Part shown: in pieces, positions 1 to 8,223 of the stretch
How the letters are laid out: the number at the start of each line of letters is the position of its first letter
How positions within the stretch are numbered: position 1 is the first letter of the stretch
Assembly (NCBI GenBank): GCA_902812365.1
Contig: CADDZC010000010.1
Location: 17,930 to 81,929, forward strand
DNA: 64,000 bases
Reading direction: 5' to 3'
From: Acidobacteriota bacterium
GTDB lineage: Bacteria > Acidobacteriota > Terriglobia > UBA7540
Made by a program: the position numbers and the translations under genes
Notes under the pieces: model-generated
Databases searched by the model: none
What the model was told of the DNA's origin: nothing
The model's input: only the letters and a program-made list of their open reading frames with translations

Positions 1-1845
1 GTTATGCGTTGCCTAGAGCGTGATCCCGACCACCGCTACCAGACGGCGAAAGAGATCATTAAAGACCTGGAAGCGCCGCGGACAGCTCTGGGCTTTCGCG
101 CCTGGCGAATCTCCGTTCCTGCGCACCCGAGTCGGGTCGCCGCGCTGGCAGGAGTACTGGTTCTGGCGGCGTTCACGGGCTTCTGGGAACTCCGAAATCG
201 AGTTTCGCGGCGCCCGACGCCATTGCCGGCCCGAATCGCCGGCATCCCTTCCTTGACGACCGGAAAGTATATCGCCGTGCTCCCCTTCCGCGTTCTGGGC
301 GATCGGTCGGCGCTCGGTTACGTCGCCGAGGGCCTGCAAGATGCCCTCGCCGCCAAACTCTTTCAATTGAAGGACGTTCACATCGCGTCAAATGAGGCCA
401 TCGAAAAGATGAACGCGCAGAAATCCTTGCTGGGGGCAGCGCGGGAACTCGGCGCGAACCTCATTGTCGACGGCACGTTGCAGGGAGCGGGAGGTAAGAT
501 CGCGGTCATCGCCAATCTGCGGGATATGACGACCGGGCAACTACGCTGGTCGCAGGAGTTCTCGGGTGTGCCCGACGACCTCCTGACGCTCGAGGATCAT
601 ATTTACAACCAGCTGGTGAACGCCCTGGAACTGAAGCCGAGTAGCGAAGAGTTGGCGCGGGCCTCCGCCCATCCCACCGAGAACGTTCAAGCGTACGATT
701 TCTATCTTAAGGGCCGGGAGGCGATGCACGGTCAGCCCGCCGCCAAGAACTATCAGACCGCGATCGATGATTATCAGAAAGCTTTGGTTCAGGATCCGAA
801 CTTTGCCTTGGCCTACGCCGGTTTGGCCGAGGCCAGCCTGGCTATGTACAAGGAGACCAAGGATCGGTTTTGGTCAGACAAGGCGCTGGGAGCGGCTGAG
901 CGAGCCCAGCGACTGAACGGGAATCTGCCGGAGGTCCATCTGGCTCTGGGAAGCGTTTACGACGCCACGGGCCGATCGGCCCAGGCCATTGAAGAGCTGC
1001 AGCGGGCGGTTGCACTGGCCCCCAACTCTGACGATGCTTACCGCCGCCTGGGAAACGCCTACCTGGCCGCCGGCAACAAGACCAGAGCGATCCCTGCATT
1101 TGAGAAGGCCGTACAGATTGATCCCTATTACTGGGTCAATGTCGACCAGTTGGCCATCGCCTACGACACCTTCGGAGATTATGAGAACGCCTTGCGTGCC
1201 TTCCGAAAAGTGATTGAGCTGGAACCTGCGAGCGCGATGGGATACGAAAACGTGGGCCTGGTTTACATGCAGGAGGGAAAGTACAGCGAGTCGATTTCTT
1301 CCCTGGAGAAAGCCTTACAACTTGATCCTAGCTTCCAGCACTACTCCAACCTGGGATCGGCTTACTTATATGTGAAACGCTATGCCGATGCCGTCCGGAT
1401 GCTCGAGAAGGCGGTGGCGATGAGCCCGAATCAAGAGGCGGTCGTAGGGAATCTGGCCCAGGCCTATCTCTTACTGGGTCAGAAAGAAAAAGCGCAGGAG
1501 ACCTTTAACCAAGCCATTGCTTTAGCTTACCGGGAACTGCAGGTTAATCCCCGTGACGCGGCGACGATGGCCGACTTGGCGCTTTACTATGCCAATACAG
1601 GAAGCGCCGCGCACGCCATTGAATTTATCCGTAACGCCCGCTCGATTGATCCTGCGAACCCTGATTATGCTTACGACGAAGCAGTAGTCACTGCGCTGAC
1701 CGCCACTCCCCAGGCTGCGCTCCAGTCGCTCCGGCAGGCCCTTCAAAGAGGCTGCCCGCCGCAAAAAGCGGCCAGCGACCCGCAGCTAGCCGTCCTCCAA
1801 AGCCGGCCTGAATTCCGACAACTGATCCAGCAGTTCAGTCGCTGA
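1..1845 (+). CDS. C-terminal part of a Ser/Thr protein kinase with TolB/FlgO-like and TPR regions (5'-truncated by window edge)
   Basis: The reading frame is open at the window edge. The first visible residues (CLERDP..RYQTAKEI) match the last helix of Pkn-type Ser/Thr kinase domains, so the kinase domain lies outside the window. A single membrane segment follows at about residues 45-62. Next comes an IAVLPF..YVAEGLQDAL segment (about 88-125), typical of the TolB/FlgO-like module in signalling proteins, and then TPR repeats to the C-terminus. Inferred layout: cytoplasmic kinase, one membrane helix, extracytoplasmic TPR sensor or scaffold. This architecture is common in Acidobacteriota. The substrate is unknown. 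The ATG at 4 is internal, not the true start. Confidence 0.85.
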   Translation, partial: VMRCLERDPDHRYQTAKEIIKDLEAPRTALGFRAWRISVPAHPSRVAALAGVLVLAAFTGFWELRNRVSRRPTPLPARIAGIPSLTTGKYIAVLPFRVLGDRSALGYVAEGLQDALAAKLFQLKDVHIASNEAIEKMNAQKSLLGAARELGANLIVDGTLQGAGGKIAVIANLRDMTTGQLRWSQEFSGVPDDLLTLEDHIYNQLVNALELKPSSEELARASAHPTENVQAYDFYLKGREAMHGQPAAKNYQTAIDDYQKALVQDPNFALAYAGLAEASLAMYKETKDRFWSDKALGAAERAQRLNGNLPEVHLALGSVYDATGRSAQAIEELQRAVALAPNSDDAYRRLGNAYLAAGNKTRAIPAFEKAVQIDPYYWVNVDQLAIAYDTFGDYENALRAFRKVIELEPASAMGYENVGLVYMQEGKYSESISSLEKALQLDPSFQHYSNLGSAYLYVKRYADAVRMLEKAVAMSPNQEAVVGNLAQAYLLLGQKEKAQETFNQAIALAYRELQVNPRDAATMADLALYYANTGSAAHAIEFIRNARSIDPANPDYAYDEAVVTALTATPQAALQSLRQALQRGCPPQKAASDPQLAVLQSRPEFRQLIQQFSR

Positions 1846-1850
1846 TGCGG

Positions 1851-2450
1851 CTACCCGTGTAACCGAACCCGGCGTCGCCGCTGCCCCCATAGACCGAGCG
1901 TCGCCAATCCCGTAACCAGGAGCATCACGCTCGCGGGCTCGGGCGTGGTTCCGGCTGTAACGCCAAACGGCACACTCTGAATGTCGCTCAGGCCCACGCC
2001 GGTCTCCCCGATAAAGAAGAGAGTATTGTTGGGGACCGGAGTACCCCCCGTAAACAACGCGCTCACGACCTCGCCTGCCGTCAACGTTTCGCCGATCGAG
2101 CAATTGTTGATGGTGAGATTCACGCCGTTCGTCGAACAATCTAGGGTCTGGCCGACCAGAGGTCCGGAGCTGGGAACGGTAAACTGAAAAGCGAAGCTGG
2201 TCAGGGGTTGGTTCGTCTGATTAATGAAGCCGATACAGGCATCAAAACCGGACGTGCTCGGGAACCCCGCTTGGTTACATGTCACCCAGTTCACGGTATA
2301 CTCGACGTTGTCGCTTACAATCAGGTTGAAGTTGCCTTGCTGGGGCGGCTGTGACGGATCAAAAATGATGTGGATATCGGTCGCCGCCGCTCCACGGGCG
2401 GACAGGCTGACCAATCCAAGCAGAGTCACTAACGGCCTCAAAGCCTTCAT
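1851..2450 (-). CDS. PEP-CTERM sorting-domain exported protein
   Basis: A 199-residue secreted protein. It has an N-terminal signal sequence (MKALRPLVTLLGLVSLSARG) and a C-terminal PEP-CTERM tail: TPEPAS at about 169-174, then a hydrophobic helix, then an RRRR cluster. In other bacteria this tail is processed by an exosortase. The middle is Ser/Thr/Asn-rich and beta-strand-like, with no recognised enzyme domain. The start at 2450 is chosen over an upstream ATG because GGAGAGGAG lies just before it. The gene converges on the kinase/TPR gene with 5 bp between stops. Function unknown; cell-surface or biofilm-matrix roles are only a family-level expectation. Confidence 0.8.
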   Translation of the reverse strand: MKALRPLVTLLGLVSLSARGAAATDIHIIFDPSQPPQQGNFNLIVSDNVEYTVNWVTCNQAGFPSTSGFDACIGFINQTNQPLTSFAFQFTVPSSGPLVGQTLDCSTNGVNLTINNCSIGETLTAGEVVSALFTGGTPVPNNTLFFIGETGVGLSDIQSVPFGVTAGTTPEPASVMLLVTGLATLGLWGQRRRRVRLHG

Positions 2451-2474
2451 GTATATTTCTCCTCTCCGCCTCAC

Positions 2475-2858
2475 CGAACTGTCAATCGAACCTGGGGGCT
2501 GGACGTCTCGAATCCGATCCTTACTTCTGCGCTCTAGAGACCATAGTCCGCTCTAATGCGATGGAAAGTCAAGTCCTTCTTGGATTATGGCGTCAGAGTA
2601 ATAGGGGTGGAAAACAGGATTGCCTCCGCCCTGACACAGTACCCAGAACTCGTCCGCCGGCGGCATGGTCGCCCATAGGACCGGTTGCAATTTCTGGCCC
2701 AATGTTAGTATGGGTTGTTCGGACGGCGCACGAGCCGGTAAAAAAGAGAAACCTGCTTGACTTCGGAGTGCGTTTGACATTTATTAGAAAAGCTTGTGGA
2801 GGGCAGGATACGATCAACTTTGGTGCTTAAATGCCGAAATTTAATGAGAGGATCTCGG
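2475..2858. other. Divergent intergenic region with weak promoter-like sequence
   Basis: This is the spacer between the divergent PEP-CTERM and peptidoglycan-binding genes. Overlapping short ORFs exist on both strands, but none has a ribosome site or recognisable product. On the plus strand TTGACT at 2757-2762 stands 17 bp from TTTATT at 2780-2785, a possible promoter for the downstream gene. A second TTGACA (2774-2779) overlaps it. No repeats or RNA were recognised. Confidence 0.4.
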
Positions 2859-3425
2859 ATGGCCCGGAAGACGTTACGGAAGGGAATAGCGGTGCTGGCG
2901 GCCGCCCTGTGTATGGCGGCCGTGGGGGCTCAAGCGAGTCCAGGGAATGCGCTGGCCCCGGCCCGGAACACGCGTAGTTCCCACCAGTCTCGCAGGCGTT
3001 CCCGCTTCAAACCGAGGCATACGGCGCGGAAATCTTCCCCGCGAACCCGGCGTCATCGACCTGCTGGCCGGCGGAACCGCCGCCCTTCTACGCTAAGACA
3101 GCGGCTGGCCCACATGCATCCTGAACCGGGTCGCGTGGAGCAAATCCAGCGAGCGCTGGTCGAGGCCGGGGAGCTGCACGAGCAGCCGACAGGCCAGTGG
3201 GACGCGGCGACGCGAGATGCTATGTCCCGCTATCAGAGCCGAAACGGGTTTCCGGTGACCGGGTTGCCGGACGCCAAGTCTCTCATGAAGTTGGGACTCG
3301 GCCCCCACCCGTTGCCGCCCGAGCTGGATAGCAAACGTGCCGCCCTGGATTCGGCTGCCAGCCCCGCTGAGGCGTCGAGCCCTTCCTCAGCGGAGAGAAA
3401 ATCTGACGCCCCACCTCCGCAATAA
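2859..3425 (+). CDS. Secreted peptidoglycan-binding (PGRP/PG_binding_1-like) domain protein
   Basis: A 188-residue protein starting at an ATG preceded by GAGAGGA. It has an N-terminal signal peptide (hydrophobic about 10-25, ending near AQA), a very Arg/Lys/His/Ser-rich linker (about 40-85) and a peptidoglycan-binding-1-type three-helix domain at about 92-147 (RVEQIQRAL..AGELHEQPTGQWDAAT, then YQSRNGF..TGLPDAKS). The tail is Pro/Ser/Ala-rich. The basic linker may bind anionic cell-wall polymers or nucleic acid; that is inference. There is no catalytic domain, so it probably anchors or scaffolds at the cell wall. Confidence 0.8.
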   Translation: MARKTLRKGIAVLAAALCMAAVGAQASPGNALAPARNTRSSHQSRRRSRFKPRHTARKSSPRTRRHRPAGRRNRRPSTLRQRLAHMHPEPGRVEQIQRALVEAGELHEQPTGQWDAATRDAMSRYQSRNGFPVTGLPDAKSLMKLGLGPHPLPPELDSKRAALDSAASPAEASSPSSAERKSDAPPPQ

Positions 3426-3522
3426 GTGCTCCATGCATCTCTGGGCGGAGGGGCAAGCGGGTTGTCGTTCGCCCTCCTTCGCCCCCGTCCTCCTGGGCAA
3501 GTTGAGGGATGCGGTATATGCT

Positions 3523-5016
3523 TTACGCCTGGTCGATTTGGGCCCTTTGTAACTTACCGCTGTAGTCCACGTAGATCGTCTTCCATTCCGAATAGACGTC
3601 GAGAGCCGCCACAGCAGCTTCGCGATGACCATTGCCGGTCTGCTTCATGCCTCCAAAGGGCAGGTGAATTTCGGCTCCGATCGTAGAGGCGTTTACATAA
3701 AAAATTCCTGTCTCCATCTCCCGCATCGCGCGAAACGCCTTGTTAACGTCCGCGGTGTAGATCGACGACGACAACCCGTACACCACGTTGTTACCGATCT
3801 CGATCGCTTGGTCGAGGTCGGTGGCGGGAATGAGCGCGACAACCGGCCCGAAGATCTCTTCCTGGGCAATGCGCATCTGAGGAGAACAGTCGCCGAATAC
3901 CGTGGGCGCGTAAAACCATCCTTGATCATACGCGCCGCCGGTAAGCCGGTGTCCGCCGCAGAGAAGTTTGGCCCCTTCGTTCTTGCCGATTGCGATATAA
4001 CGGTCAACGGTTTCGAGCTGCGTTTGGTTGATCAGTGGGCCCATCTGAACCCTCGGGTCAAGCGGATCGCCGATCCGCAACGCCTTCGCGCGCTCCACGA
4101 AAATCTCGCTGAACTGGCGATAAACTGCCTTGTGGATTACCAGCCGGCTGGCGGCGGTGCAACGTTGCCCCGTTGTGCCGAATGCACCCCACACAGCGCC
4201 TTCCACGGCCAGCTCGAGGTCGGCGTCCTCCATCACCAAGATGACGTTTTTGCCTCCCATCTCCAGGCATAGGTGCTTGAACGATCCGGCGCAGACCTGG
4301 GCAACTTCCCGTCCCACTTCGGACGATCCCGTGAAGGAGATGACGCGCGTGAGAGGATGTTTCACCAGCGGCGCGCCCGCTTCCGGTCCGAAGCCAGCAA
4401 CGTAGTTCACGACGCCGCGCGGAATGCCCGCGTCTTCGAGCACTTTCACCAAGTTGTAAGCCGATAGGGGCGTGTCCTCAGCGGGTTTAAGCACGACCGT
4501 GTTTCCGCAGATCAGAGCTGGCATCAACTTCCACGCCGGGATCGCCATAGGGAAGTTCCATGGGGTGATCAGCCCGCAGACGCCCACCGGGCTGCGCACG
4601 GTCATGCAAAACTTGTCCGGCAGCTCCGAAGGCGTCGTCTGCCCAAACTGCCGCCGCCCCTCGCCCGCCATGTAAAACGCCATGTCGATGGCTTCCTGGA
4701 CGTCCGCGCGCGCCTCTTCGAGAGCCTTACCCATCTCGCGCGCCATATCTCTGGCGATCATCTCTTTGCGTTCGATCAGCATTCGGCCCGCCCGGTAAAG
4801 GATCTCGCCCCGGCGCGGCGCCGGTGTCAGCCTCCAGGCGCGGTAGGCGTCGCGGGCCGCGGTAACGGCGCGCTCCACGTCTTCACCACTCGAGCGCGGG
4901 AACAGCCCGATCAGGTCCTGATGCTGGGCGGGATTGATATTTTCGAAGGCCTCCCCGCTTACGGCTTCCACCCATTCGCCGTTGATGAAGTTTTTGGAGA
5001 TTTTTGGTGGAGCCAT
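3523..5016 (-). CDS. NAD(P)-dependent aldehyde dehydrogenase
   Basis: A 497-residue protein of the normal length for the ALDH superfamily, which oxidises aldehydes to carboxylates. Catalytic residues are visible: Asn154 (TPWNFP), Glu252 (LEMGGKN) and nucleophile Cys286 ([12 protein letters not shown]). The cofactor-binding FTGSSEVG lies near 229-236. The C-terminal [16 protein letters not shown] resembles semialdehyde dehydrogenases, but the substrate cannot be assigned. The start at 5016 has a perfect AGGAGG seven bases upstream, ruling out the longer frame that begins 44 codons earlier. The gene appears monocistronic. Confidence 0.93.
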   Translation of the reverse strand: MAPPKISKNFINGEWVEAVSGEAFENINPAQHQDLIGLFPRSSGEDVERAVTAARDAYRAWRLTPAPRRGEILYRAGRMLIERKEMIARDMAREMGKALEEARADVQEAIDMAFYMAGEGRRQFGQTTPSELPDKFCMTVRSPVGVCGLITPWNFPMAIPAWKLMPALICGNTVVLKPAEDTPLSAYNLVKVLEDAGIPRGVVNYVAGFGPEAGAPLVKHPLTRVISFTGSSEVGREVAQVCAGSFKHLCLEMGGKNVILVMEDADLELAVEGAVWGAFGTTGQRCTAASRLVIHKAVYRQFSEIFVERAKALRIGDPLDPRVQMGPLINQTQLETVDRYIAIGKNEGAKLLCGGHRLTGGAYDQGWFYAPTVFGDCSPQMRIAQEEIFGPVVALIPATDLDQAIEIGNNVVYGLSSSIYTADVNKAFRAMREMETGIFYVNASTIGAEIHLPFGGMKQTGNGHREAAVAALDVYSEWKTIYVDYSGKLQRAQIDQA

Positions 5017-5172
5017 GATTGATTCCTCCTTGCAAGTCCGACGTGTGCGCCGAGGACGTGCTCCGGTCGACGAGCAGAAGCAACGGAGCCGACGACTATA
5101 GCAGACGGCCTCGCTGCGCCTCAAGAGCCCGAACAAGTATATTTTCAAGTCAATTGAGAAGGCTCAGCCGGG

Positions 5173-6528
5173 TCATCGGAGTTCGTTCCTCACAATCTTC
5201 CCGCCCTTCATGACAAACTGAACTCGCTCGAGTTCGGTAATGTCAGACAGCGGATTGCCGGCCACGGCGATGAGATCCGCGTACTTGCCCGGCTCAATGG
5301 ATCCCACGCGGTCTTGCCATCCCATGAGCTCGGCGGCCCTGATCGTGGCCGATTGAAGGGCGGCGACCGAACCCATGCCGTAGCGCGTCATATATTCAAA
5401 CTCGATGGCCTGGGTGCCGTGGGGGAACGGTCCGACGTCGGTGCCGAAGGCGATTTTCACGCCGCGCGCGAGGGCCCGGCGGAAGCTCAGTTCGTGTAGG
5501 CGAACGCTGCTCATTGTGCCACCGGTGATCTTCAATTCTTTCTCGGTCAACGCCGGCTGGCAGGTGAAGACGTACAGCGTAGGGACGTACCAGATGCCTC
5601 TGGCGAGCATTTGCGCGATCGAGTCATCGTCAAGGTCGATGCCGTGTTCGATGGAATCGGCGCCCGCTTCGAGGCAATTGCGTAACCCTTCGCCGCCATA
5701 GGAGTGGCAGGCCACCTTCAGGCCGAGCCGGTGAGCTTCGCTTACAATGGCCTCGGTCTCTTCTCGCGTGAAGGTGGGAATCACGTGGTACCGGCCATCG
5801 GCAGTGAAGTAACCCTGCTGGGTGCTGTAGATCTTGATCAGGTCGGCGCCGTACGAGCGTTCCTCGCGGACCGCCCGGCGCGCTTCCCAGGGACCGTCCA
5901 CGATTTGTACCCCTTTCGGAACCATGACCTCAGGTGAATAGCCGAGAAGCGGGTAGCTTCCGGTGGGGGAAAGCGCCCGGGTCGCGACCTCGAGGCGCGG
6001 GCCGGGAATGAGGCCACGGTTGATGGCCGTTTTCACATCCACGTCGCTGTACATGGCCCCTTCGGTCTCGAGATCACGCATGGAGGTAAATCCCGCCTCC
6101 AGATCCTTCTTGGCGTTCACGACGGCTTCGATGGTGCGGTACTGCCAGGACTCTTTCAGCAGCTGCTCGTCATAGCGCCCGTTGAATTCACCTGTCAGCA
6201 GCAGGTGAGTGTGGGCGTCGATGAGTCCCGGAAGTACGGTGGCGCGACTAAGGTCGATCACCTCCGCGCCCGCCGGCAGGGGGATGCTCGAACCGACTTG
6301 GTCGATGTGCTCCCCCCGAACGACGATCAACTGGTTTTCGAGCATCCGGCCGCTAGTGCTGTCAAACAGGCGCCCGGCGCGAATGGCGAGAACGGCCGGC
6401 GCGGGTGCTTTCATCTGTTCATCTGGCTGTCCATTGACCGGCAGAGCGGTGAAGGCAGCGATCGTCGCCAGGGCGGAGGCCCAGGCGAGCGAGGCGAGCT
6501 TTTGGGGACCGGGCAAAAAACGTTTCAT
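5173..6528 (-). CDS. Exported metal-dependent amidohydrolase (imidazolonepropionase/prolidase-like)
   Basis: A 451-residue amidohydrolase-superfamily protein with a signal peptide (cleavage near residue 33). Visible metal and catalytic residues are His106 and His108 (DAHTHL), probable carboxylated Lys232 (LIKIYS), His275 (CHSYGG), His295 (IEHGID) and Asp364 (FGTDVG). The C-terminal EPGKYADLIAVAGNPL strand is typical of the exported Xaa-Pro dipeptidase/imidazolonepropionase-like branch, which cleaves amide bonds in small peptides or N-acyl compounds. A GGAGG precedes the ATG. The start overlaps the stop of the upstream CPBP gene (ATGA), so translation is probably coupled. Exact substrate unknown. 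Confidence 0.9.
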   Translation of the reverse strand: MKRFLPGPQKLASLAWASALATIAAFTALPVNGQPDEQMKAPAPAVLAIRAGRLFDSTSGRMLENQLIVVRGEHIDQVGSSIPLPAGAEVIDLSRATVLPGLIDAHTHLLLTGEFNGRYDEQLLKESWQYRTIEAVVNAKKDLEAGFTSMRDLETEGAMYSDVDVKTAINRGLIPGPRLEVATRALSPTGSYPLLGYSPEVMVPKGVQIVDGPWEARRAVREERSYGADLIKIYSTQQGYFTADGRYHVIPTFTREETEAIVSEAHRLGLKVACHSYGGEGLRNCLEAGADSIEHGIDLDDDSIAQMLARGIWYVPTLYVFTCQPALTEKELKITGGTMSSVRLHELSFRRALARGVKIAFGTDVGPFPHGTQAIEFEYMTRYGMGSVAALQSATIRAAELMGWQDRVGSIEPGKYADLIAVAGNPLSDITELERVQFVMKGGKIVRNELR

Positions 6529-7286
6529 GATTCCTCCTTCGTATCGTCTGAACCGGGTGGCCCGGAAATCATCATCTGGGCTGCCTCGAGGCGGTTGTGT
6601 TCCTCGTCGCGCATCAGTGTCGCGCCCAGCCAGCCGAAAGCTGCGGCATCAATAATAAAGTGGGCGCACATGGAAGGGTACAACGAGCCCGCGCGCACGA
6701 CCGGGTAGGCGAGCAGCGCTCCGAGCAGCGCAGCCCGGATGATTCCGTGCCAGCGTTGGTAAACGTGAGCGAGCCCGAACGCCACCGAAGAGAAAATCCA
6801 TCCCGCCGTTACCGAATGCGCCCAGCCGGCGAGCTCGTTCAGCAGATAACCCCGATAAAGAAACTCCTCGCAGATTGCCGCCGTCGGCGCGACCACCAGT
6901 ACGGCCCACAGTTTTTCGCGGCGCGTGCGAGGCAGCAACCGATAAAGCAACTCGGATTCCCGGGGCCACAGCCTGACGGCCTCCAGCAGCATCAGGAGCG
7001 CCGTACCGAGCGCCGTAACCGTAATCAGGAATACGACCCACCAGGAGAAGGGCGCGGGGGAAACCGGATGCAGGCCGAGGTCGCGAGGGTGCATGTGCTT
7101 CTCGGCAGCCACGGCGGCGGCGAGAGTCACCAGCGTCCATTGCGAAACCACGGCCGAGGCATACAGCACCGGACGGGGCAGAAAACAGATCTTCGGGTCG
7201 CGCATCGTCAGAAACGATAAAATCGGAACGCCCACCACGACGAGCAGAGCGAAAATGACGGACGTTAATTGGGGTAATAGCGACAT
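6525..7286 (-). CDS. CPBP-family intramembrane metalloprotease (Rce1/Abi-like)
   Basis: A 253-residue polytopic membrane protein with about seven hydrophobic segments. The CPBP/Abi signature is intact: Glu140-Glu141 and Arg145 (CEEFLYRG), His174 (FGLAHVYQ), and His209 with Asp213 (AHFIIDA). The family cleaves CAAX-type or unknown membrane substrates. It is the middle gene of a minus-strand operon: its start overlaps the TetR stop by one base, and its stop overlaps the amidohydrolase start. Physiological substrate unknown. Confidence 0.88.
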   Translation of the reverse strand: MSLLPQLTSVIFALLVVVGVPILSFLTMRDPKICFLPRPVLYASAVVSQWTLVTLAAAVAAEKHMHPRDLGLHPVSPAPFSWWVVFLITVTALGTALLMLLEAVRLWPRESELLYRLLPRTRREKLWAVLVVAPTAAICEEFLYRGYLLNELAGWAHSVTAGWIFSSVAFGLAHVYQRWHGIIRAALLGALLAYPVVRAGSLYPSMCAHFIIDAAAFGWLGATLMRDEEHNRLEAAQMMISGPPGSDDTKEES

Positions 7287-7891
7287 CAGCGTAAGAGATA
7301 GACATGGAGGACGTCGCGACAGCGGTCACGGTAAACCTCGATGGGCTCGGCGCTCTCGCCCATCAGCCACTGCCAGCAGTAGCCGTCAACCAAGGCCCGC
7401 ATCGTGCTGGCGGCGCCTTCGGGATCCACCTTGCGAAATTCACCCCGACGAATTCCTTCCTCGACGAGGGCGCGGTCGCGCCGGCGGCAGCGGCGCAAGA
7501 AGTCGTCAAGGATGCTCCGATACGGCTCGAGACGCGAGCCGAGCGCGGCGTAGTCGAAAAGCACCCGGTAGAGCTTTCGATTGACGTCGGCGCTATGGAA
7601 CAGGACTTCCAGTTCGGCCTCCAAGCGGGCGCGAGGCGATTGGTGCGCCCGCACCACTTCATCGAGCGTCCGCGTGAGCTGGGCGAGGAGCCACTCCAGC
7701 ACCGCCGTGATCAAGGCGTCTTTGGTGGGAAAGTAATGGAGCGCTCCTCCCTTGCTCGTGGCCGCCCGCGCGACGACCGCGTCCAGCGTGAGGGCCCCCA
7801 CGCCTTTGTCCACAATCTCTGCGTAGCCGGCTCGGATTAAGTCGTCGCGGCGACGCTGGGTGAGCGCGGGATCGGGACGGCGTGGGCTCAT
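7286..7891 (-). CDS. TetR/AcrR-family transcriptional regulator
   Basis: A 201-residue regulator with an N-terminal helix-turn-helix at about residues 15-60 (RDDLIRAGYAEIVDKG..TLDAVVARAATSKGGALHYFPTKDAL) and a C-terminal all-helical ligand/dimerisation domain. The start at 7891 is chosen because the TetR domain begins there; the longer frame adds about 92 proline- and arginine-rich residues unlike the family. It heads the TetR-CPBP-amidohydrolase operon. An imperfect palindrome over a TTGACA element lies just upstream, consistent with autoregulation. The inducer is unknown. Confidence 0.88.
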   Translation of the reverse strand: MSPRRPDPALTQRRRDDLIRAGYAEIVDKGVGALTLDAVVARAATSKGGALHYFPTKDALITAVLEWLLAQLTRTLDEVVRAHQSPRARLEAELEVLFHSADVNRKLYRVLFDYAALGSRLEPYRSILDDFLRRCRRRDRALVEEGIRRGEFRKVDPEGAASTMRALVDGYCWQWLMGESAEPIEVYRDRCRDVLHVYLLR

Positions 7892-7925
7892 GGAGTCACA
7901 GGTCCTGCGCGGTCCGGACAGGCTA

Positions 7926-7956
7926 TTAACGTCGATTGCGACAACCATTGTCAATC
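7926..7956 (-). promoter_or_regulatory. Probable promoter with overlapping TetR operator
   Basis: On the minus strand TTGACA (7954-7949) is followed 17 bases later by CGTTAA (7931-7926). The -35 overlaps an inverted repeat: GATTG-cg-ACAA (7934-7944), a three-base centre, and TTGTCAATC (7948-7956). TetR-family regulators commonly bind such 15-25 bp palindromes over their own promoter. The -10 is weak, so the exact start point is uncertain. Confidence 0.5.
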
Positions 7957-8223
7957 GGTTCGTGGGGGCGGTGCGGCAAAGCCCTGCACCTTGCCTAAGA
8001 AACCGTCGCGAGAAAGCCCTGCCGACTGGAGGCAGGCGGCTCCCGGCCGATGCCGGCAGGCAAGCCGACATCAGGCGATGTCCGGCTGGGGGGCTATTGA
8101 ACGGCGATACCAACGGCCAAAAAGGGAACAGCGGGTGCCAGCCGGGCGGACGGTGCCCGGCGGGCACCCACGGATCTCAACCGAGTGGCCCTGGCGAGGC
8201 TGCCTTGCCGAAATCTACACTAC
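7957..8223. other. Intergenic region without a gene; small hairpin
   Basis: No coding signal was recognised between the TetR promoter and the convergent end of the phosphoesterase gene. A near-perfect stem at about 8063-8089 (AGCCGACATC, loop, GATGTCCGGCT) could form in RNA from either strand, but no T-run follows. The rest is GC-rich with short repeats of GCCGG and GCCCGG. Confidence 0.35.
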
